From Bursaphelenchus xylophilus (Eukaryota; Nematoda; Chromadorea; Rhabditida; Aphelenchoididae): 64,000 nucleotides of DNA. Position 1 is the stretch's first letter. Every line of letters starts with the position of its first letter. The position numbers and the translations under genes are program-made. The notes under the pieces were generated by a model. It had not been told where the DNA came from. It did not search any database and saw nothing but the letters and a program-made list of their open reading frames with translations. Location: assembly GCA_904066235.2 (NCBI GenBank), contig CAJFCV020000001.1, positions 6,014,001-6,078,000 of the forward strand, read 5' to 3'. Below are positions 1 to 10,800 of the stretch, one piece after another.

Positions 1-1110
1 AATATTTATATATTCTGGAAGCGGAACATTTACTCTATACCCATGCCAATTTTCAAGTCTCTAGCTTCAACGGCTAGCGAGCAATGTATTAAAGAAGGAG
101 GTCTACTTTGAAAAAATAGAAAAAAATCATGGAGACCGGTTGTGTCCTAAAAGTACAGAATGCCGTGCAAGGTAGAAATGCGTCGCGACGTTCCAAAAAC
201 TTAGAATTTCACAAGTCCAGCTCACGCGTGCACAAAGCAAAAAGCGTATTTGGCGCTCAAAAGTTTTCTTTGCAAAGAACTTATTTGTTTTTATAAGTAA
301 AGAGAGATAAGCCCCTCCTCTTTTGACGTTATTTTGACTTATAAGTCATTATCTGTTCATATAAGTCGTTATATGTCTTTATAAGTCAATTTGGGTCCGC
401 TGCTGTGAAAAGAGAGTTTGAAAGTTTGGGAAAAAAGAGTACAGATTACGGGAAATCGCTGCAGGACGAAAATGAAAATGCACTGATTTTTCAAAATCAA
501 TGTCAATCCACTTTGCACCGAAATTCGACGCAACAGCGAAAAGTCGAGAACTTATGTGACCATATTTATCCAGACATGGCTAGAAGGCCGGGATAACATT
601 TTCGAAATTTTCAATTGTTTCCGCGCGCTGCAGTACTTTTATGGGGCTCCTACTTTTAAACGGAACGTATCTCAGAAAATACGTTAAATAATGCTGATTA
701 AGAAAATGTAAAAATTAGTCTCCCAATTTTGGGTTTTAAGGGTGAAAAATCAATCCCAAGTTGAGATAAACCTCTACTACAGAACCTCTTTCCGCTAAAT
801 CTTTCACAGGATTACAAATTTTATTTTAGCTTAAAATTATGCGCCTTGTCAAACAAAAAACTCTGATTTTGACGTTTTCCCCCTGTGTGTAGACAAATTG
901 ACGTGCATTTGGTATACGAAACGGGAATGTTAAAATAACATTGAAATTGGAGCAACTTGATATACTTTTATTAGTATTTACATTGGAGAAGATTTGAGAT
1001 GAAATTAGAGAGATTGTGATGAGTCGCATCAAGTTTCAGTTATCCGACCACTACGGATCTGTAAAAAACAGTTATCCGATGCATGAAATTTTGGTTATAT
1101 AAAAGTATAC
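1..1110. other. Gene-free AT-rich stretch
   Basis: No frame here has convincing coding character; open frames are short and lack splice-site support. A short motif TATAAGTC (or close variants) recurs about four times between roughly 338 and 388, which may be a small degenerate repeat. Nothing else is recognised. Confidence 0.5.
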
Positions 1111-1112
1111 TA

Positions 1113-1966
1113 CAGGGTGGGCCGCTCGAAACCACCAACTTTATTTCAGATATTTCCCCGCCAATAATGCACCAATTTATATAAAATTGATATCAACTTG
1201 AAGTTGGACACCCCATTTCTTGTCCACCAAGTATGATGTGTCTACGTTCACGAAGGCACCCACACCGACCTTTGACATTTTCATTCTGGATTTTGGATCC
1301 CGAAATCGGTGAAACTTAGAAAATGTTTGCAATGATTTTCAATTGAATTTCTCGGACTTCGAAAATTTTCGATTTCTGGCTAGGAAAGAGTCGTCAAATT
1401 CGCTGAAAAAACTTTAAATTAATGTTTACGTCCGTACCAAGTGCGTTAAAAGCATATTTCAATTAGGCGAGGTTCCAAGTCGGGCGCATGAGAATGAAAG
1501 CTTTTTTCTCGGGCAAACTAGTCCTTAAAACTTGCTATGCATCTTCGGGAAGGATGTCTTCATGCATGTAGACAGTTCGCATTTTTAAACATTTCGGTTA
1601 ATTAAGCCTGTTACCCCAGAAAACCCTTGAAGAATAATTACTAATATTCCGTTGACTTTGGACACTTTTTTTCTGCTACTTATACTCTTATAATTCTCGT
1701 TTAGACAAAGATTCGAAAATTTTCCAAGTCCGAGAAACTCAATTGAAGATCATTGCAAAAATTTTCTAACCGGTTTCGGGGTCCAAAATTTGGAATGAAA
1801 ACGTCAAAGGTCAGTACGGGTGCCTCCGTGAACGTATACATATCATACTTGGTGAACAAGAAATGGGTGTCTCAGCTTCAATTTGATATAAATTTTATAG
1901 AAATTGGAGCATTATTGGTGGAGAAACACCTGAAATTAGGTTGGTAGTTTCGAGTGGCCCACCCGG
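1113..1966. mobile_element. Foldback MITE with ~270-bp inverted arms
   Basis: The left arm (about 1113-1385) matches the reverse complement of the right arm (about 1695-1966). The outer ends read CAGGGTGGGCC on the left and GGCCCACCCGG on the right, and both are flanked by TA (1111-1112 and 1967-1968). A TA target duplication and a C-A/C-G-G-G-T-G terminus are typical of non-autonomous Tc1/mariner derivatives. The centre, about 300 bp, holds no transposase frame. The arms have diverged by scattered substitutions, so the insertion is not very young. Confidence 0.75.
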
Positions 1967-2027
1967 TATATTTAAAACGATTGTACAAAGTTACACATTC
2001 GCAAAAGCGGGTGCTCTTATATTAAAC

Positions 2028-2577
2028 TTACGAAACATAGTCGTTCTTTCCATGATACGGCGTTGCTTTGCGTTTGTATCCTCCCGTCTGCTCGAGACTG
2101 GCCATTGATTGGAGTTGCTGTACTTGCTGATTTAAATATAAAATTTGAATCAGGAAGATGGGGACAAACACAAAGGCCAACGTCAACGGGATCCATCTGT
2201 GGCCTACAAATTTGAATGTTAAATTATTATATCATTTTCCACCCACCTTGAACATAGGTTAGCGCATTCTCTTCCAAGTGGTTCACTTTCCGATCATCTG
2301 AGAACAAACAGAAAGATAATACGAGGACGGTGATAAACTGGACAACCACAGCGACCAATGTCAACACCAATAGGGCGTGAACTTTCTTCCTCATGAACAA
2401 TTGGAAGAAGATACTGGCGAAGAAGAAGGAGAGGAGGAAAAGAGAAAGCGCGGTCAGGATCGGGCAAGGAATATCAGCTCCGGAGATTACTGTCCGTCCT
2501 AACAGCCAGAGGATCAGTGCCCATATCATCAGATTCAGAACACACACCACTCCAAACACTATCTGGAACATCTTCAT
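2028..2577 (-). CDS. Four-pass membrane protein, nematode type, unknown function
   Basis: Two exons, 2247-2577 and 2028-2203, joined across a 43-nt intron with GT..AG ends, give 168 residues. The start is the ATG at 2575-2577; an in-frame stop lies shortly upstream. Four hydrophobic helices are visible: two long ones in the first half, a third near residues 75-100, and a fourth after the splice junction (begins WIPLTLAF). The tail is short, hydrophilic and basic/tyrosine-containing (GGYKRK, then NDYVS). This looks like the small tetraspan proteins that are common in nematodes, but I do not recognise the family. Role unknown; the location is presumably a cell membrane. It is on the same strand as the Nup50 gene, more than 1 kb away. 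Confidence 0.75.
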
Positions 2578-3681
2578 TACTGCGGTCAAGTGTAGTATGA
2601 TGTCTTAAATTCATCTCTCAACGATATAAAAGGGATCAAGAGACGATCCCAGAGTCATAACATGACGTTACGGCCTTATGTTAGGCATGTGGCTTGAGGA
2701 ATGACAGTGATTTAACGAGTAAGCAACTGTCGTCCCCTTCCCCAATTACGTGGCCTGAGGGCATTTGTCGTGGTCTCGCACTTACTTGACAGATCCTCCC
2801 CATTACATCCACTTGGTGTGAGTCCAATTAATCAAATTCGGCAAATAAATATAGAAATTCCAGCTGCGCGCTGGAAAACAGGAATAGGGATTCGGCTATA
2901 TTAACCATAAATATTGATATCGAAACACTTAACGCGACGTGTTTTCACAAGCGCCTCCACCCCGCTAATACGGCCCAATAACAAAGGTAATAAACAAGCA
3001 TTCCGAGCGCACTTTCGAAGGACGGCGGGTCATCCAGTCGCTTCGGATCCCTTGAATTCGGAATCACGTGGACCTCAAAATAATCTTCAAAAGATAAATA
3101 AAGTTGGCGACTGGACTTTGGGAACGAAGAGATCATCGGGAGAACAGTCAACACAATGTTCTCATCCTCGAAAACTCCGCTTCGAACGGCTTCTCAACCC
3201 TTAACTGGCCTTGACAACTACTGATTACAGTATAAGAAAGTTGGGAAATGTTTACACAAAAATAGAAATCCGAGGGGAAATCAGTTTGAAACGCCCTCTA
3301 ACAAGCGAGGAGTTGATATTTAAGGCCGGCTTCGAATCTTTGGCCTGATTAGGAGGGGAATGGGCCACAAAAACCCGCCCAAAAAACGCTGGGCCGCACT
3401 TATTCGAGGCCGTAATTAAGGGCCGAGTGGGGGCGGGATCGGCCGCTACAGCCCGCCAACAACGCCCGGAGAATCGGATGTCAGCATAACCGAATATTCG
3501 GCCGATAATCCCCCATGGGATTAGGGGAAACATCGGAAAATGGTTATCCTCAAAGATAATATAAGAAAACCCCATCAAAACAATAAACGAGCACAAGTAG
3601 TGACAACAAGTACTACTTTATAAAGAAATTCGTGAAATCTGGATAAAAACGTAACATTTAGGAGAGCACTAGTAATCGAAA
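2578..3681. other. Intergenic stretch, upstream of the four-pass protein gene
   Basis: Open frames in this 1.1 kb (for example 3252-3596 and 2945-3154 on the minus strand) have no splice-site logic and no recognisable motifs, so I do not call them genes. The stretch is moderately GC-rich around 3330-3500. It probably carries the promoter of the four-pass protein gene and the 3' end of the Nup50 transcript. Confidence 0.4.
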
Positions 3682-5775
3682 TTACATAGGGGCGGCATTC
3701 AAATAATCGGACAGCTTATCACAATCAGGAGCCGCGACAGTCAATAAGTAGGTGGAGATCTTCACACTTTTTTCTTTGGTCTTCTCATCCACCACCTCAT
3801 TCGGGAATCGGACCTGCAAATATTTTGTTACACTTTCTCTTAATGTTTCAAGGTTGTCATTCGAATGTTTCAAGGTGTCATTTCCCTTTCACTCGGCCCG
3901 GCCCACCTTTATTCTTTTTTCATTCATTTTGAAGGACTTGACGTGATTATTGACGGCCGTGTTTACCCAGATCGTGCCCAATGTGGTCGCGGCTCTCACT
4001 AAAAGTTGTTTCTTCTCCCCCAAATCCTTGATATTCACGTATCCAACACCCAGCTTGTTCCAACTGTTGGTCCCTTCTTTCAGTAGATGGACTGTGGCCT
4101 TAGCCGAAAACAGAGCATCTGGCTCACTTTGGTCTACCGCTTCCACTTTAGGGGGTTCTTCTGGAAAACAACAAATTAAAGAATTCCATGAAACTAATAT
4201 AAAATGGTGATAATCTAAAAAGGTGAGAAGACTGTACCTTTCCCTTCTTCCTCATCTTCTCCCGTGTTTTCGGTCGATGAAACATTTAAACTACTCGATT
4301 TGTCTGAAAACAGGGTAAAAGGAGCTGCTTCTCCCTCCGGTTTCTTCAAGAACAAAGACAGACTCGGCTCCGTCCCCTTTGGTTTATTTTCATCAGTTCT
4401 GAAAAGATCAGAAAAATTGGGGAGCTTCTCCTTCTCCTCATTCTTCGTAGGAATCGAAACTCCGGGAGTACCCTTGGATTCATCTTTCTTGTCCTCACTT
4501 CGGCTCAAGAAGTTGAACGTTGGGAGTTCTTTCTTTTCGGTCGATGAAGAACCGAATAAATTGAACTTAGGAGGCGTGGGATCTGATGGTTTTGGATCCT
4601 CAGTCGGCTCGGAAGGAGAACTCGAAGACTTTGGGATTCCAAATGATGGGAAAACAGGACAGGATGGAGCTTCGTCCTTTTTCTTGGGCTCAAAGTCCGA
4701 GTTAAAGTTTGTAAGTTTCGACACGGTCGTCCTGAAACAACAAACACATTAAAAACCAGAAAACTTGTTGGAAAAAACATAAAACTTTTTAAAAACTTAC
4801 TCATTCTTCTTATCAAAAAGGTCCCGAGCGACAGGTGGGGAAGGCACCAAAGCACTAAAAAGTAGAATACAAAAGACAATAAAGACTTACTCATCCTTCT
4901 TTTTAAAAATATAAGGATCAAAACTTGGTGGAGGTTTGAAGGTGGACTCCCTTTCTTTCTTTTCAGGTGAATCTCCCAATGGTTTTAGGTAATCATCATA
5001 GCTGAGTTGAGTCTTCGCTTGTCGTTTCCTAGATAACCGCTGTTCAGTACTGAAAATAACAAAAGATAATAAAAATTAAATTATTAATAAACAACCTGTA
5101 TGGCGTAAAACTATTTGAACTTGGCGCCTTTGGAATGGAAGGAACGGCAGGAGCGCTTTCTTTAAACACCGGCTGGGAACTTTGAGAGCCGAAATAACTG
5201 GAAGCCGGGGTCCTTTGAAAGAGTTGAGCATTCGATGTTTCAGATTTTTTGGGTTCTGACGAAGAGCACGGTGCAGATGATGGAACAACTGGCAGGGGCT
5301 CTGAAGGCTTCACAGCCAAACCTGCTGAGGGTTGTTGCACAAAAGGTAAAGGATTTGAGTTAGCAGACGTAGGAAGTGTCGACGAGAATACAGGAGCAGA
5401 CACTTCCTTGGAAGTCGATATCGACTTCAAAGGCTCAACTGGCTTGGATATGAGAGTAGAAGAAAAAGTGCTAGTCGAATTCGATTCACTCGGTTTCAGC
5501 TCACCAAATCGTTTTAGTTTGGCCGAAGGCGGGAGAGCCTTCTTAAAAGGTCGATCCGTTAGCTTTTTCTCTTCCTCTGGCCCAGAATACAACTTATCCA
5601 AATCTGCGAGATGTTTCAAGTAACTCTTGAGAGTGGGAGACTAAAAATATCAATATGAACCACAGAGGAAACTTACGAGATCTGCCGATGGATATTGCTC
5701 TACTTTTTTAGTTACAAACTGTAGGAAATTCTTATTCAATAAGGTTAATTTACTTTGAAATAGCTCGGTCGACAT
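3682..5775 (-). CDS. npp-16: Nucleoporin Nup50 homolog (NPP-16)
   Basis: Seven exons (5677-5775, 5096-5640, 4891-5049, 4801-4854, 4238-4731, 3907-4160, 3682-3813) splice in frame to 578 residues. The short N-terminal exon begins MSTELFQSK. It is followed by a low-complexity S/P/K/E-rich middle with scattered FG-type motifs (YFGSQ, FNLFG, FPSFG, PFTLFS). The C-terminal ~120 residues form a Ran-binding domain (SAKATVHLLKEG, then WNKLGVGYVNIK, then RVRFPNE-type strands). FG motifs followed by a C-terminal RanBD1 are the Nup50/NPP-16 layout. These proteins sit at the nuclear basket and stimulate importin-alpha/beta cargo release with Ran. Introns are mostly 36-94 nt. Alternative: another RanBD1 nucleoporin, but the length and single terminal RanBD favour Nup50. 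Confidence 0.85.
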
Positions 5776-5982
5776 AGCAAAAGCGTTAAATTAACAAAAT
5801 TATAGCAGTAGCCACCTTACTGGTTGACAAATTGATAAAAACCGGTAAAAAAGCAAAAAAAAAGCGTCAAAAAGAAAGTTTTGCGTAACTTGTTTTCGTG
5901 GCGGGACGACAGTTGGAGATTTCTGACAAGCAAATTATGTAGTTCGATCGAAGCTTCTTCGAAGTACACTACTATTTATAGC

Positions 5983-6305
5983 TATGGGTGTGGAGTTACA
6001 GGTCGAGACATATATCAAAAAAATCGCAAAATTTTTCCGTTTCAGAATATCAGTCTGTCGGGAAAATAACGGCGGATCGTCGCGCCTCGGAATCGCCCAT
6101 AATCGCTTTGCGAGGGCTGCCGAAGTTGGAGGTTTGGTGCGCAACTGCACCATTTTTTCGACGAGGCGAAGCATTTTGCTGCGACAACCCGCCGTTATTT
6201 TCCCGACAGACTGATATGCAAAAATTAGCTGCCCAAATTTTTTTTTGTCTATCAACAAGTTTTATCGAAAAATGTATTTCCCGAGGAAAAAAATCGGCGG
6301 TACCA
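5983..6305. repeat. Partial copy of the foldback element family found at 8928-9500
   Basis: The segment shares with 8943-9047 and with the reverse complement of 9353-9485 the order GGGTGTGGAGTTACAGGTCG, TATATATCAAAAA, TTCAGAATAT, AAAAATTAGCTGCC, TCTATCAAC and ATGTATTTC. Only one arm is present, so this is a truncated copy. It is split by the 165-bp MITE at 6050-6214; removing that insert restores continuity with the intact family member. Confidence 0.75.
6050..6214. mobile_element. 165-bp MITE with perfect terminal inverted repeats, nested in an older element
   Basis: The ends are TCAGTCTGTCGGG and its exact complement. The perfect inverted match runs about 26 bp into the element, through the AAAATAACGGCGG block. 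TA dinucleotides flank both sides (6048-6049 and 6215-6216). The intact sister sequence near 9030 reads straight through this site, which shows the empty target. The element has no coding capacity. The perfect termini suggest recent activity. Confidence 0.85.
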
Positions 6306-6658
6306 AAAACGTGCTCGGTGGTAAAAAACGTTGAAAAATGGTGTAAAAACGGCTCTTCATTCTGTCGCAGAATTTTTTCGAGTAATAATAGGTAATTTCA
6401 ATATTTTGCTATTTACTTAGTCAAGGAGAATCTATTCTATTCCTTAGAAGGAAGTCCATATTCTTGCTTGATTCACTGTAAAATAACCACTCCTTTCCAA
6501 AGATCCGGCACGATTACAAAATATTAACTTTATTAGTAGACAACAAAACGGAGCCAAAACGAGGTTATTATAATTATAATATCATAACAATTAATTAATT
6601 TTGGGAGCTATATAAAACAATGAGGAGATCGGGATTCGACATTATATGAACAAGGGTT

Positions 6659-7465
6659 TCACCACCAGACATAATTATGTCCCGAGGAAGCGAAGAAATC
6701 TTTCTTGAAGCGCTTGAGGCACTTGTTAACCGTGTAAACCCTGATCAATGGGAATCTGGGCTAAAATAAGATGGACTAACAAAAGAAAGCACCGTCCTAC
6801 CTTCAGTTTGGCGACTATCTCAAAGTCAGCGAGATCTGGACACTCATCTTTCAATTCAACAACAGCTTCGAAGACCTCCTGATCAATGGATCCACTGTGG
6901 TTGGGCTTTTCTTTCCTGTGAGAAGAATGCGTATCGTTTCCGTAGACAATAAAGGAAGTGTCGCACACCATAACTCCAATTTCAGCATCACATTTACATC
7001 TTCGAGTGGAACGAGAAGTTTTGCAGACGTAGCGCATTTGAAGGTAATTATCACGGCGGCGAAAACGAGTGTCATCCCTGAAATTGCCATGTACAATATA
7101 ACTAAATCGAAAATCTGGAAAAATTGCCGCAAACGTATATCCTGCTTAATAAGCGGTAAATTCTCTGAGAGGTAAACCTTACAGAACCCAATTTCCGTCC
7201 TCGATCCACTGTTTGAATTCTGTTTTATCTTCGAAACATTTCAATGGTTTCTGTTTCTTGATGGCGGTGCAGGAGAACGAGGACCAAGAGAAGTGGGACC
7301 TGACTGGCGTACGAGGCTTGGGAGCTTCGGAATTCAAATTGTTACCTAAAATATGGGAACTAAAAAATAGATACTAGTCCAACGTCAAATTAAAACGTAT
7401 CCTGTACCTTTACTATCTTGGGAAAGATCAAGGACAACCTTGGCAACGGAGCGCTTGAAACTCAT
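6659..7465 (-). CDS. Small protein with possible WRKY-GCM1/FLYWCH-like zinc finger
   Basis: Four exons (7408-7465, 7183-7345, 6801-7077, 6659-6760) join in frame to 199 residues, beginning MSFKRSVAKV. The middle has W (IEDGNWVL), then a MRYVCK cysteine, a CKC cysteine pair about eight residues on, and a downstream HSSH histidine cluster after VYGNDT. A C-x~8-C spacing followed by an H-x2-H pair is the pattern of the WRKY-GCM1/FLYWCH group of zinc fingers, often derived from MULE transposases. The tail is basic and ends HNYVWW. No transposase catalytic domain is present. DNA binding is inference from cysteine/histidine spacing only; it could instead be an unrelated nematode-specific protein. 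Confidence 0.6.
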
Positions 7466-7803
7466 AATAACAAAAATTAGGATTAGACAAACTCGGTGCA
7501 AAGGGGCGAGAGATTGCCGAGGCGAATGACTGCCGAAGCAAAAGAGTTTTTACGGCAAGAAACAAGCCGCCGTCCAATCAGAGCCTCTCTCTGATCGTGA
7601 GTGCATTCAAACCACATTTCGCAACTATTTGCTGATTTATGGTAACAATGTTCAAACACAATATGAAATATTTATTTTGATTTTAACTACCGTGTTTTAA
7701 ATTGCAGTAGTTGTGACCTATATTTCCGATGATCAAAATAATTTATTATCTTATTGCTAACAATATAAATATCTTTATACAATCTGCGAATATGGCAAAG
7801 GTA
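7466..7803. other. Intergenic, 338 bp, between sec-3 stop and the zinc-finger gene start
   Basis: No coding signal. It contains the 3' flank of sec-3 and the likely promoter or trans-splice region of the downstream minus-strand gene. No recognisable site. Confidence 0.4.
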
Positions 7804-10800
7804 TTAATGTTGTTGTGCAATCTCTGAGAAGTACCGTAAGACATCCTCTATTGTGAACTCAAGGTTAAGCCGAGAGTTGGGGTAGCATTGGCTGATAAGA
7901 CGTTGGTAATGTTTGATTTGAGACAAGAACTCTTGCTGCATATCTCTCCACACAACTTGTAGTAGTTGAGAATCTCCTCCCAGATGTTTCTCAACCTTGG
8001 CATACAAATTCTCCAGTCCTTTCTTTACTTCCCGACCTTGATGAGCACTGATAGCTTTCTTAAGTTCTCCTCGGCTAAATTGTTGTTGGAATCCAACTTC
8101 TTCCGGCCGAACTCCAGAGGATATCGCGAATTCCACCGATTCAAAGAACAACTGAAATCATATAATTACAGTGGGGGAGCTGACCTAGTCCTGTTTCCTC
8201 CCTGTTATGAGAAAAAAAACCCCTCGCATAATTTTCGAAGACATTCGAGATTCCTAGCTCGCGATTTCGAGAAACCGCCGCGATTTTTTGATCAAACGGT
8301 ATTAAAGAATTTCCACTTTTTTTGCAATTTTCGGTTTGAAATTTTCACTTTACTATTGCTCAATTACTATTGCAGTGTATAATTTTCCTACAAAAATCGA
8401 AAATTTTCCTTGCAAAAACAAGAAAGTTATGGACAAAAGCTAGGGTTGTTAAGTCGTCAACTCGACGCGTCAGTCAGGTTGTCAAATTGCCGGCATTTTC
8501 GTGATGTCAAATTGCTCTGTCATTTTTATTGTCAAATTGAACTTTTTTCGATTTTTTTTTGCTAAAAATTAAAAATTTTTACAAACTGCATTGCTCTTTC
8601 TAGTCAAAACGACGGATAAAATAAGCAATAAAACAGTTACCACTAATATGACATAAACGGTATTCATCATAGTCTACGTTAAACACGCGTGTGAAAGCTT
8701 CGTATATCAGAATTCCCAATTTAACCAAAGTGACGGCAATTTGACTGCATTTTGAAAAATTGTGAAAAATTAACAACCCTAACAAAAACTGTTTCTCGGA
8801 TTCATCTCGCGTACTCCCTCGAGAACAAGATCGTCAGACATCTCGACTGTTGCTGGAAAGCACGCCCTAAACCTGTCATCCAGTATTTCTTCGTGCGTAG
8901 ATCAGAACCCGCTTGCAAAAAATTTTAACAAGGAAAGTACTTCTATGGGGTGTGGAGTTACAGGTCGAGATATATATCAAAAAATTCGCAAAAATTTTCT
9001 GATTCAGAATATATAAAAATTAGCTGCCTAATTTTGGTCTGATGACATGTTTTTGTCCTCAGAAGTTTCCTCGCGACACCATGCAAGTGCCTTTTTGACC
9101 GTGTTTTTACCAATAAAAAATTTTTGTTTTGTGCTAAAATAAATTCTGAGGCCTTGACAAGCCTTAAAATATCAAATTAGATTACAACTACACCTTAGAA
9201 GTAGTTCCAATGTAAAAAATGGGTTCTAGTGTGGCAAAACGAATCGAACCCGTTCCCTTCGGATTCCCAATCTAGCGCTCTAACCACTCGGCCACACCGC
9301 TCTCTTCCGAAGGAAGAGACCAAGCGCGCTTTTGTTGCCGCAGATTTTTTTCCTCGAGAAATACATTTATCGATAAAACTCGTTGATAGACCAAAATTAG
9401 GCAGCTAATTTTTATATATTCTGAATCAGAAATTTTATGCGAATTTTTTGATATATATCTCGACCTGTAACTCCACACCCCATAGAAGTACTTTCCTTGT
9501 AAGAAAAGCTCAGTGCCTCACCTAAAACCCATCTTTTGTAAGGCTCTCCTGGTTACCTAACTTCCAACTTACGTGTAATTTTTCCAGAGGTTTTCCCAGA
9601 TAATCAAAGACGTATATCTTCATATTCTCCTGATATTTCCTTTTGACTTGGCTTCTAATATCGTCCAAAGCCGAGATTTTCCTCATTTCAGACAAAGATA
9701 CTGTAACAATCTCAATTAAAACCGCAGCTAACTTACAATATAATTTATGGAAGTTCTCCAACCGGACAATTGAAGCTGGTGACTTTGAATTGGGAGACAT
9801 TGCAGCGTTGTCGATGCCCTCGATGACCCCATTGCATAACTTCACAGCCCATTTCTCAAAGTCTGACCTTCTTTCGCTCTCTCCGAAGATCCGATCCGTC
9901 TCCACAATCACCCGATGGAACTCGTCGATGGAACTCAGAGTACCAATCCGTTGTCGTTTAGTAAACTTTTGGACTCGATAAGAATCAAGGCGATAATTCT
10001 AAAACATACCCTGTTAACGTGTACGTAAAATTTGTAAAAGCCAAAGTTATAATGAACAAACCATTTGCTCATCCAGAATTCGCTTCATGGCCACTACAAA
10101 GTTCCCAAAAACTGTTGAAAAATATGATTTGGGATTATTATATCTGGGTAATAACGAAACCAAACGGACAAATAATGTGGCCGGCAATCTGCAGTTACGG
10201 TAACAAATACAATTAGCAAGAATAACATACAAACTGGGATTTCTGGAGCAACAAGCCCTTCCAAAACGCTGAAAAATCTCGGCCATGGGTTCAAAGATAG
10301 GTCGGATCACCGCCCTCATCGAATCGCTCACTTGTTGGGTATTCGGATCGATCGACGGGATGTGGAAGAACTTCTGGAGGAACGATTGCTCGGCCTGGAC
10401 AACGATCTCCGACTCTGCGGACACCAACTCCATCAAGGATCCGAATTCATTCAGATCCGAAGCAGAACTCGCTGTAAATTAAACTAATAGCCATTTCAGT
10501 AAAGTTTTGAATATTAAGAAAGCAAATATTACCTGACATTGTGTTCACTTTTTGTTCGTGGTTTTTATAAAAATTATGTTGATCTTGATTAAATATAGTA
10601 GTTACATGTTGACGGTAGTTATCGAGTAATCTCTGATAAACATTTGGTCTAGATATCCGGATTATATTCACGATCTCGCTAAAGTTTTGAAGTTGACGAT
10701 AAACGGCGGAGTGCTTCGGCATGATTGTGGAATCGTCCAAAGGAATCCGATCTCTCTAAACACATGCATAACATACTGATGTGCATACCATATTCTCCAT

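Larger units (their letters stand above)
5776..6658. other. Intergenic repeat-bearing stretch between npp-16 and the zinc-finger gene
   Basis: No gene is supported. Most of the central part is a partial foldback element (5983-6305) that is itself interrupted by a small MITE (6050-6214); both are listed separately. The remainder, 6306-6658, is AT-rich and featureless apart from being the likely 3' flank of the downstream minus-strand gene. Confidence 0.5.

Noticed and set aside
3252..3596. Minus-strand 114-codon frame
   Set aside because: Composition looks random, with no partner exons, in a gene-free region.
9229..9297. Functional tRNA-Ser or tRNA-Leu gene
   Set aside because: Acceptor stem is perfect, but the T-stem and anticodon stem have mismatches and the variable arm is too short for class II.
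9522..9572. Extension of the sec-3 exon to the stop at about 9522
   Set aside because: A strong donor (CAC/GTAAGTTGG) at 9572 leads in phase to the conserved last exon 7804-8151, which carries the expected SEC3 C-terminus.
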